DNA of 6,255 bases, from NCBI GenBank assembly GCA_007125415.1, contig SLDH01000151.1:1-6255 (forward strand). The letters run 5' to 3'. The translations under genes and the position numbers were made by a program. The stretch's first letter is position 1. Each line of letters starts with the position of its first letter. The notes beneath the pieces are model-generated. The model did not search any database. It saw nothing but the letters and a program-made list of their open reading frames with translations, and was not told the origin of the DNA. This DNA comes from Roseovarius sp. Its GTDB lineage: Bacteria; Pseudomonadota; Alphaproteobacteria; Rhodobacterales; Rhodobacteraceae. Shown here in pieces: positions 1 through 4,248 of this stretch.

Positions 1-13
1 GAGCTTGCTTTGG

Positions 14-31
14 GCCGGGTGAGCACCCGGC
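14..31. repeat. Inverted repeat (short hairpin) at window start
   Basis: GCCGGGT (14-20) is the exact reverse complement of ACCCGGC (25-31), with a 4-base loop, so the region can form a 7-bp GC-rich hairpin. No T-run follows on the plus strand, so it is not a clear intrinsic terminator in that direction. It may be the 3' end of a gene lying outside the window. I see no coding region between 1 and 218. Confidence 0.35.
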
Positions 32-90
32 TCGAATTGGCGGGGGCCATCTGCAAAACTGTAACGACAGCATGACGTTAGGGAAGCTCA

Positions 91-122
91 TTCATGCAAT
101 TGCTGCATAGCAGCATTGCGAA
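91..122. promoter_or_regulatory. Operator-like palindrome containing CTGC-N3-GCAG
   Basis: GCAAT-T-GCTGC (96-106) faces GCAGC-ATTGC (110-119) across an ATA centre: ten paired positions and one bulged T. The symmetry continues with TTC (91-93) against GAA (120-122). The core CTGC-ATA-GCAG (103-113) matches, from memory, the CTGC-N3/4-GCAG site described for the polyhydroxyalkanoate regulator PhaR in Paracoccus and Rhodobacter. A one-mismatch second copy, GTGC-ATTC-GCAG (133-144), overlaps the -35 of the candidate promoter, as expected for a repressor site. The palindrome is visible in the sequence; assignment to PhaR is inference. Confidence 0.45.
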
Positions 123-130
123 GCGATCCA

Positions 131-157
131 TTGTGCATTCGCAGCATTATCCTATGT
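131..157 (+). promoter_or_regulatory. Candidate RpoH-type promoter of the DUF1127/sRNA unit
   Basis: TTGTGC (131-136) and CCTATGT (151-157) are separated by 14 bases. CCTATGT matches the CYTATNT form of the -10 element used by alphaproteobacterial RpoH factors, and TTGTG resembles their -35. Transcription would begin near 163-166, leaving a leader of about 55 bases that can fold a small hairpin (GGCAG 173-177 with CTGCC 184-188). In Rhodobacter sphaeroides the related DUF1127/CcsR unit is driven by RpoHI/RpoHII, which fits this reading. No transcription start has been measured here. Confidence 0.5.
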
Positions 158-218
158 ATCCTCCACAAGACAGGCAGATGATCCTGCCCCACCACCCTTT
201 TGCAGACGGACCGCAGCC

Positions 219-440
219 ATGACTTTCGCAACCCTTTCCCGCCCGGTTGATCAAACGCTCAACCTGCAGATCAGCTCGGATCTTCTTCACCTGATCCAGC
301 GTATCGAAGACTATCGTGCCTATCGCCGCACCGTAGCGGCCCTGCAGGTTCTGAGCACATCGGAACTGGCCGATCTGGGCCTGACACCTCACACCATCAA
401 GGACGCCGCCCGCACAGCCGTTTACGGCCCGCGCGGCTGA
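219..440 (+). CDS. ccaF1: DUF1127 small protein, CcaF1-like RNA-binding protein
   Basis: This 73-residue protein carries a C-terminal DUF1127 signature at about residues 32-62: YRAYRR, then LSTSELADLGLT, then IKDAAR. A less conserved N-terminal half precedes it. There is no signal peptide, membrane segment or cysteine, so it should be cytoplasmic. The ATG at 219 is preceded by a weak GACGGA at 205-210. DUF1127 proteins are small, often stress-induced and basic. In R. sphaeroides the DUF1127 protein CcaF1 binds RNA and takes part in maturation of the CcsR small RNAs encoded just downstream of its gene. The same order occurs here, with the first small-RNA hairpin starting 17 bases after the stop, so co-transcription is likely. 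Because DUF1127 proteins have many paralogues, CcaF1 orthology rests mainly on context. The family call is firm; RNA binding is inferred. Confidence 0.85.
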   Translation: MTFATLSRPVDQTLNLQISSDLLHLIQRIEDYRAYRRTVAALQVLSTSELADLGLTPHTIKDAARTAVYGPRG

Positions 441-456
441 GCCTTGCTTGCCAGAT

Positions 457-530
457 CAGGGTGCGCGACTCCTCCTCCCTTCGCGCAACCTGCCAGGTGA
501 TGGCCCATCCTCCTCCCCGAGGCTGTCACC
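457..530 (+). ncRNA. ccsR: CcsR/cuckoo-type small RNA, first two-hairpin unit
   Basis: There are two consecutive stem-loops. Stem 1 pairs CAGG (457-460) with CCTG (489-492) and TGCGCGA (462-468) with TCGCGCA (481-487), with a single G/A mismatch between them. Its 12-base loop contains CCTCCTCCC (471-479). Stem 2 pairs GGTGATGGCC (496-505) with GGCTGTCACC (521-530), ten pairs including two G-U, around a loop with CCTCCTCCC (509-517). Two hairpins that each show this anti-Shine-Dalgarno motif are the hallmark of alphaproteobacterial cuckoo RNAs and of the CcsR RNAs of R. sphaeroides, which respond to heat and oxidative stress and affect C1 metabolism and pyruvate dehydrogenase. It probably matures from the 3' part of the DUF1127 transcript. 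The ends given are those of the hairpins; true ends are unknown. Confidence 0.85.
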
Positions 531-536
531 ACCCCG

Positions 537-551
537 CCGGTCAAGGACCGG
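537..551 (+). other. Short hairpin between the two small-RNA units
   Basis: CCGGTC (537-542) and GACCGG (546-551) are perfect reverse complements around a 3-base loop. The hairpin sits in the spacer between the two small-RNA units. Its 3' arm competes with another pairing, CCGGC (548-552) with GCCGG (584-588), which would enclose the third loop. This switchable pairing could matter for processing, but that is inference. Confidence 0.4.
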
Positions 552-565
552 CACAGCACGCGAAA

Positions 566-643
566 GGCTCCTTCCTCCCAAGGGCCGGACGTAATGGAAC
601 GGCGGTGCCCCCTCCTCCCTCGGGCATCGCCGTTCTTGCTTTC
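566..643 (+). ncRNA. ccsR: CcsR/cuckoo-type small RNA, second two-hairpin unit
   Basis: The first hairpin pairs GGC (566-568) with GCC (584-586) and CCTT (570-573) with AAGG (580-583), with a bulged T at 569. Its motif is a one-base variant, CTTCCTCCC (571-579), and part of it is in the stem, leaving CCTCCC in the loop. The second hairpin is very strong: 14 continuous pairs (597-610 with 622-635, one G-U) around a loop that begins with a perfect CCTCCTCCC (611-619). Motif spacing is 38 bases within the first unit, 62 between units and 40 within this one, which supports two tandem two-hairpin RNAs. The variant third motif may give this RNA a somewhat different target range. The 5' end is uncertain and could lie nearer 546. 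Confidence 0.82.
597..643 (+). terminator. Intrinsic terminator formed by last anti-SD hairpin
   Basis: The 14-bp stem (597-610 with 622-635) is followed at once by a T-rich stretch, TTCTTGCTTTCT (633-644). It lies just before the convergent gene on the minus strand. In cuckoo-type RNAs the last motif-bearing hairpin doubles as the terminator. The T-tract is interrupted, so termination may be incomplete. Confidence 0.65.
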
Positions 644-652
644 TCTACTGCT

Positions 653-922
653 TCAATGGGCGCGCGCAAGCCGCCTCATCCGCAGGCGGGGCCGAAGGAC
701 AGGTACGGAAGCCTGCCGCAGATAACGCAGGAAAGCCCGCCCGGCATCACTTGTCGGTGTTTCGTTTGCCAGCGCCTTCAGAGCGGCCCGCGCATCGTGA
801 GCCGTCGTCTCACCGGGTTGCGCGAAAACCCATTCGAGAAAGGCAAGCCGGGCCGCGGCAGATGCCTCTTCTCCGCTCACATCCAGCCGCTCCAGCCCGG
901 CCAGAATACGCGTCGCCATCAT
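653..922 (-). CDS. Unknown 89-residue protein under cobalamin riboswitch
   Basis: I do not recognise this protein. The chosen start is the ATG at 922-920, since GGGGAG lies 9 bases before it; an in-frame ATG follows directly (919-917), and the longer frame upstream has no comparable ribosome site and an untypical composition. The 89 residues contain no cysteine and no signal peptide or membrane segment. Residues 4-35 and 41-70 look like amphipathic helices (ARLAFLEWVF, then ARAALKAL and GRAFLRYLRQ), and the tail (77-89) is strongly basic with six arginines. The leader holds a cobalamin riboswitch, so expression should fall when adenosylcobalamin is abundant. Such switches usually govern cobalamin synthesis, cobalt or B12 uptake, or B12-independent isoenzymes; none of those families fits here. 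The gene stands alone and converges on the small-RNA array, its stop lying about 10 bases past the terminator. Confidence 0.7.
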   Translation of the reverse strand: MMATRILAGLERLDVSGEEASAAARLAFLEWVFAQPGETTAHDARAALKALANETPTSDAGRAFLRYLRQASVPVLRPRLRMRRLARAH

Positions 923-931
923 GTCAGTCGT

Positions 932-961
932 CTCCCCGGCCACACCCCGGGCCGCTTGGGG
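932..961 (-). promoter_or_regulatory. Possible SD-masking hairpin (riboswitch output)
   Basis: Read on the minus strand, CCCC (961-958) can pair with GGGG (937-934), and GGCC (953-950) with GGCC (941-938), with a 4-base bulge and an 8-base loop. The GGGG is part of the GGGGAG ribosome-binding site (937-932) of the 89-residue gene. An alternative pairing, ACACCC just upstream (about 973-968) with GGGTGT in the loop (947-942), could compete with it. This suggests control of translation initiation by the cobalamin riboswitch upstream. It rests on hand folding only. Confidence 0.45.
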
Positions 962-1033
962 CGATGGGTGTTTCGGGAAGGGTGGCATCAGCACGGCTCA
1001 GACCATCCGTCCCCCGCCCACCGCGGTTCACGT

Positions 1034-1219
1034 TGATCCAAGGCTGGTTTCCGGGCTTGGCGGGATCGGATGGCGCACCTTCCCGGGCTGTCATCGGCCC
1101 AGTGGTTTCTTGCGGCATCCCCCATGACCTTACCGTTGCGGGGGCAGCGCCGGTCTCGCACCGGCTTCCCAATTCTCCCGTGGCGCGCAGCACGCACCGA
1201 CGGACACCTCAGGCCATCA
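1034..1219 (-). promoter_or_regulatory. Cobalamin (adenosylcobalamin, class I) riboswitch
   Basis: On the minus strand the conserved blocks appear in order: TCGGTGC (1200-1194), GGGAAGCCGGTGCGAG (1170-1155), CCGGCGCTGCCCCCGCAAC (1153-1135) with GGTA following, CCACTGG (1106-1100), the B12-box GGGAAGG (1084-1078), and the closing CAAGCCCGGAAACCAGCC (1059-1042). A plausible P1 stem is CTGAGG (1212-1207) with CCTTGG (1043-1038), extended by TGAT (1219-1216) with ATCA (1037-1034). All core elements are present, so the aptamer looks intact and functional. It lies about 110 bases upstream of the 89-residue gene in the same direction. By family behaviour it should reduce expression of that gene when cobalamin is bound. 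No convincing promoter for it was found upstream. Confidence 0.93.
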
Positions 1220-1258
1220 GCATCACCCGAAGAGCCGTATGACGCAAGCTTACAATCG

Positions 1259-1290
1259 CCGCGCCCGCACAAAAAGAGCGGCGGGCGCGG
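1259..1290 (-). terminator. Stem-loop after the secreted-protein gene
   Basis: CCGCGCCCGC (1259-1268) and GCGGGCGCGG (1281-1290) are perfect 10-bp arms. The 12-base loop reads with TTTTT on the minus strand. The stem lies 10 bases past the stop of the secreted-protein gene and before the riboswitch, so it probably separates the two minus-strand transcripts. No T-run follows the stem, so it may act as an RNA 3' end stabiliser or a Rho-assisted end rather than a classic intrinsic terminator. Confidence 0.55.
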
Positions 1291-1299
1291 AATGGTGCT

Positions 1300-1647
1300 T
1301 TAGAAATTATTGATATTGCCAGCTGCGATGGTGCCTGTGCCTTCGGCCTCGCCATCATTCATCCAGGTGACCATTTCACCGTCGATCATCAGCCCCCAGC
1401 AACCCGGCCCTTCGCCATAGTCAAAGCACATCTCGTCTCCGACGATGCTCCATTCACCGGTATAGCCATCGGCCTTGATCGCGCCATCCGCGTCATAGAA
1501 TTCGGCATAGGTGGAGCCATCCGCCATGCCGCCGCTGACCGTGTTGCCGATCACGGCGGCGCGGATCTCATCGCCCGTGGCCAGATCGGCCGCCATCAGC
1601 GGCGCAGCAACAAATGCGGCAGCGGCCGCAAGAACAAACTTTCTCAT
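1300..1647 (-). CDS. Small secreted acidic protein, unknown function
   Basis: This 115-residue protein opens with a typical Sec signal peptide: MRKF, a hydrophobic alanine-rich core, and a likely cleavage after PLMA near residue 19. The mature part (about 96 residues) is strongly acidic, rich in glycine, aspartate and methionine, and has two cysteines (C74 in EMCFDYGEG and C83 in PGCWG) that could form a disulfide in the periplasm. Alternating motifs such as YAEFYDADG, YTGEWSI and MVTWMNDG suggest a small beta-sheet fold. The start at 1647 is chosen because GGGAG lies 6 bases before it; the in-frame ATG at 1653 directly abuts that site and would lack spacing. It resembles hypothetical periplasmic proteins seen across Rhodobacterales, but I know no function. 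It lies 78 bases past the helicase stop in the same direction and has a candidate promoter of its own. Confidence 0.8.
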   Translation of the reverse strand: MRKFVLAAAAAFVAAPLMAADLATGDEIRAAVIGNTVSGGMADGSTYAEFYDADGAIKADGYTGEWSIVGDEMCFDYGEGPGCWGLMIDGEMVTWMNDGEAEGTGTIAAGNINNF

Positions 1648-1676
1648 CTTCATCTCCCAGGTTTCACCAACTGATT

Positions 1677-1704
1677 TACATATAGCACGGGAAGACATCA
1701 TCAA
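1677..1704 (-). promoter_or_regulatory. Candidate sigma-70 promoter of secreted-protein gene
   Basis: On the minus strand TTGATG (1704-1699) is followed after 16 bases by TATGTA (1682-1677), overlapping TATATG (1684-1679). This lies in a locally AT-rich patch between the helicase stop and the secreted-protein start, giving a leader of about 20-25 bases. The match is moderate, and read-through from the helicase gene is also possible because no terminator is seen between them. Confidence 0.35.
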
Positions 1705-1725
1705 TAGCGATATTGGCAATGGCGC

Positions 1726-4062
1726 TCAGAAGGGTATGTCATTGCCCCCCATGACATAGCGCGCGACCACCTTCTTCACACCTGCCTTCTCGAAGGCGAT
1801 CTCCAGCTTGTCGCCTTCGATGCCGGTGATCGCCCCGTAGCCGAATTTCTGATGAAAGACCCGCTCGCCAACCGTGTGGGCGCTGACCGCTTGCGCATCG
1901 ATGATCATCTCCCGCGCCTCGGCGGGTTGCGCGGCGCCCCTTTGCCCGGCCCGCGCCTGCATCCGCTTCCAGCCCGGCGAGTTGTAGACATCGGCGCGCG
2001 CGGCCTTGGCCTCGATCGTGCTGCCCGCGGCCGCAGCACCGTAGCCGCCGCCATAGAGGCCCGGCGGTGTGAGCACCTCCACATGCTCGGGCGGCAATTC
2101 ATCGATGAAGCGCGAGGGCATCTGGCTTTGCCATTGACCATAGACACGCCGGTTACCGGCAAAGGAAACGGTGCAGACCTGCTCGGCCCTCGTGATGCCC
2201 ACATAGGCGAGGCGGCGCTCTTCTTCGAGGCCCTTGATACCGCTTTCATCCATCGAGCGCTGCGAGGGGAAAAGCCCGTCCTCCCAGCCGGGCAGGAACA
2301 CGGCGGGAAATTCCAGACCTTTTGCGGCGTGCAATGTCATGATGCTGACCTTCTCGCCCGCCTCCTCGCTTTCATTATCCATGATCAGGCTGACATGCTC
2401 GAGAAAGCCCTGCAGGTTCTCGAACTGCTCCAGCGCCTTGATCAGTTCCTTGAGGTTTTCCAGCCGCCCCGGCGCTTCGGGCGACTTGTCGTTCTGCCAC
2501 ATCGCCGTGTAGCCGCTTTCATCGAGGATGATCTCGGCCAGTTCGATATGGCTGATGCTGGCATCGCCCGCCATGCGCCCCCAGCGCGCGAACCCCTGCA
2601 AGAGCCTGGCCAGTTCCACCGCGCCCTTGCCGCCGAGCCCCTTTTCCGCGACCAGCAGCCGCGCGCCTTCCAGGAGCGGCGCGCCCGCCGCGCGCGCCCG
2701 GCGCTGGATTTTCTGCACCGCCTTCTCGCCCAGCCCGCGCTTGGGTGTGTTCACCACCCGCTCGAAGGCCAGATCATCCGACGGGCTGACCACCAGCCGG
2801 AAATAGGCCATGGCATCGCGGATCTCCATGCGCTCGTAAAAGCGCGGCCCGCCGATCACCCGGTAGGGAAGGCCGATGGTCAGGAACCTGTCCTCGAAGG
2901 CGCGCATCTGGTGGCTCGCGCGCACCAGAATCGCCATCGCATCGAGGCTCTGGGGCGCCATGCCCCGGGTGCCGCGCAGCATCGCCTCGATCTCCTCGCC
3001 GATCCAGCGCGCCTCCTCCTCGCCATCCCAATGGCCGATGAGGCGCAGCTTCTCGCCCTCTTCCGCATCGGTCCAGAGGGTCTTGCCGAGCCGCCCCTTG
3101 TTGCCGGCGATGACCCCCGAAGCAGCCGCCAGGATATGCGGGGTGGAGCGGTAATTCTGTTCCAGCCGCACCACATGGGCACCCGGAAAATCAGCCTCGA
3201 AGCGCAGGATATTGCCCACCTCGGCGCCGCGCCAGCCATAGATGGACTGATCGTCATCGCCGACGCAACAGATGTTCCTGTGCCCGCCTGCCAGCAGGCG
3301 CAGCCACATGTATTGCGCCACATTGGTGTCCTGATACTCATCCACGAGGATGTAGCGGAACCAGCGCTGATACTGTGCCAGCACATCCGCGTGATTCTGA
3401 AAGATCGTGAGCATGTGCAAAAGCAGATCGCCGAAATCCACCGCGTTCAGCTCTTTCAGCCGCGCCTGATACTGGGTGTAGAGCGCCACCGCCTTGCCGT
3501 CATAGGCACCGGCCTCGGAGGCGGGCACCTGCCGGGGCGTCCAGGCGCGGTTCTTCCACTGGTCGATGATGCCGGCGAGGGCGCGGGCGGGCCAGCGCTT
3601 GTCGTCGATATTCGCGGCCTGCACCAATTGCTTGAGCAGGCGCAACTGATCATCGGTATCGAGGATGGTGAAGCTGCTTTTCAGTTCCACAAGCTCGGCA
3701 TGGCGGCGCAGGAGCTTGACGCAGATGGCGTGAAACGTGCCGAGCCAGGGCATGCCCTCGATGCTCTCGCCCATGAGCCGGCCGACGCGATGCTTCATCT
3801 CGCGCGCGGCCTTGTTGGTAAAGGTCACGGCGAGGATCTCGTTGGGCGCGGCGCGCCCGGTATTGAGCAGGTGCACGATGCGCGTGGTCAGCGCCTTGGT
3901 CTTGCCCGTGCCAGCCCCGGCCAGCATCAGCACCGGGCCATCAAGCCGCTCCACCGCTTCGCGCTGCGCGGGGTTGAGATCATCAAGGTAAGGCGCGGGG
4001 CGCGCGGCCATGGCCTGCCGGGCCAGCGATACGTTGGGCGCGGTGTTGTTCGGACTGCTCAT
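1726..4062 (-). CDS. uvrD: UvrD/PcrA-family ATP-dependent DNA helicase
   Basis: This 778-residue superfamily 1A 3'-to-5' DNA helicase acts in nucleotide excision repair, mismatch repair and clearing of replication blocks. All core motifs are in order: Q motif (LNPAQREAV, Q33), Walker A AGAGTGKT (48-55), motif Ia (AVTFTNKAAREM, 78-89), Walker B DEYQD (241-245), motif III GDDDQSIYGWRG (268-279), motif IV LEQNYRS (300-306), motif V (MTLHAAKGLEF, about 575-585) and motif VI (ERRLAYVGITRAE, about 614-626). The C-terminus (about 730-770, VFHQKFGYGAI...IAFEKAGVKKV) is the Tudor-like domain of PcrA/UvrD that contacts RNA polymerase. Length is normal to slightly long for the family. The ATG at 4062 is chosen because an upstream TTG start at 4125 would add residues unlike the family. 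No Shine-Dalgarno precedes it. UvrD versus PcrA naming cannot be settled from sequence alone. Confidence 0.95.
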   Translation of the reverse strand: MSSPNNTAPNVSLARQAMAARPAPYLDDLNPAQREAVERLDGPVLMLAGAGTGKTKALTTRIVHLLNTGRAAPNEILAVTFTNKAAREMKHRVGRLMGESIEGMPWLGTFHAICVKLLRRHAELVELKSSFTILDTDDQLRLLKQLVQAANIDDKRWPARALAGIIDQWKNRAWTPRQVPASEAGAYDGKAVALYTQYQARLKELNAVDFGDLLLHMLTIFQNHADVLAQYQRWFRYILVDEYQDTNVAQYMWLRLLAGGHRNICCVGDDDQSIYGWRGAEVGNILRFEADFPGAHVVRLEQNYRSTPHILAAASGVIAGNKGRLGKTLWTDAEEGEKLRLIGHWDGEEEARWIGEEIEAMLRGTRGMAPQSLDAMAILVRASHQMRAFEDRFLTIGLPYRVIGGPRFYERMEIRDAMAYFRLVVSPSDDLAFERVVNTPKRGLGEKAVQKIQRRARAAGAPLLEGARLLVAEKGLGGKGAVELARLLQGFARWGRMAGDASISHIELAEIILDESGYTAMWQNDKSPEAPGRLENLKELIKALEQFENLQGFLEHVSLIMDNESEEAGEKVSIMTLHAAKGLEFPAVFLPGWEDGLFPSQRSMDESGIKGLEEERRLAYVGITRAEQVCTVSFAGNRRVYGQWQSQMPSRFIDELPPEHVEVLTPPGLYGGGYGAAAAGSTIEAKAARADVYNSPGWKRMQARAGQRGAAQPAEAREMIIDAQAVSAHTVGERVFHQKFGYGAITGIEGDKLEIAFEKAGVKKVVARYVMGGNDIPF

Positions 4063-4070
4063 GAGGCGGA

Positions 4071-4076
4071 GCATAG
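4071..4076 (-). promoter_or_regulatory. Possible -10 element for a leaderless uvrD transcript
   Basis: TATGCT on the minus strand (4076-4071) ends 8 bases before the helicase ATG at 4062. A start of transcription 6-8 bases past it would fall at or next to the ATG, which would explain the missing ribosome-binding site. The region expected for the -35 (CTTTTC near 4099-4094) is a poor match, so this is tentative. Confidence 0.3.
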
Positions 4077-4248
4077 CGCGGCTTGCCCCGCAGGAAAAGG
4101 GGATGTTCGGGGATTGTTCCGGCAAAATGAGTGCTTGTCGGCCTTATAGTGTGTTGCATCTCGTCAGGTTCACCTCTTCATGACGACAGGGCGGGCGGGC
4201 GGATGCCGGGGCTGGACAAACAAGCCCGCTCCGGCTCACAAGAGCGCT

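Noticed and set aside
471..619. CCTCC repeats as a simple microsatellite or CRISPR-like array
   Set aside because: Each copy lies precisely in the loop of a separate hairpin with unrelated stem sequences, and spacing is irregular; there are no repeat-spacer units.
461..1036. Long plus-strand open frame (191 residues) after the DUF1127 gene
   Set aside because: It runs through the small-RNA hairpins, the opposite-strand 89-residue gene and part of its leader; composition is proline/arginine-rich and matches no protein family.
924..1193. Minus-strand open frame (89 residues) over the riboswitch
   Set aside because: It covers the conserved cobalamin aptamer and expression platform; its translation is low-complexity and it lacks a ribosome site.
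1852..4149. 765-residue plus-strand open frame
   Set aside because: It is the antisense shadow of the helicase gene, kept open by high third-position GC; the helicase strand shows every conserved motif.
4180..4248. N-terminal extension of the FMN oxidase from the ATG at 4180
   Set aside because: The extra 23 residues are unlike the family N-terminus and no ribosome site is seen; the start at 4249 gives the expected length.
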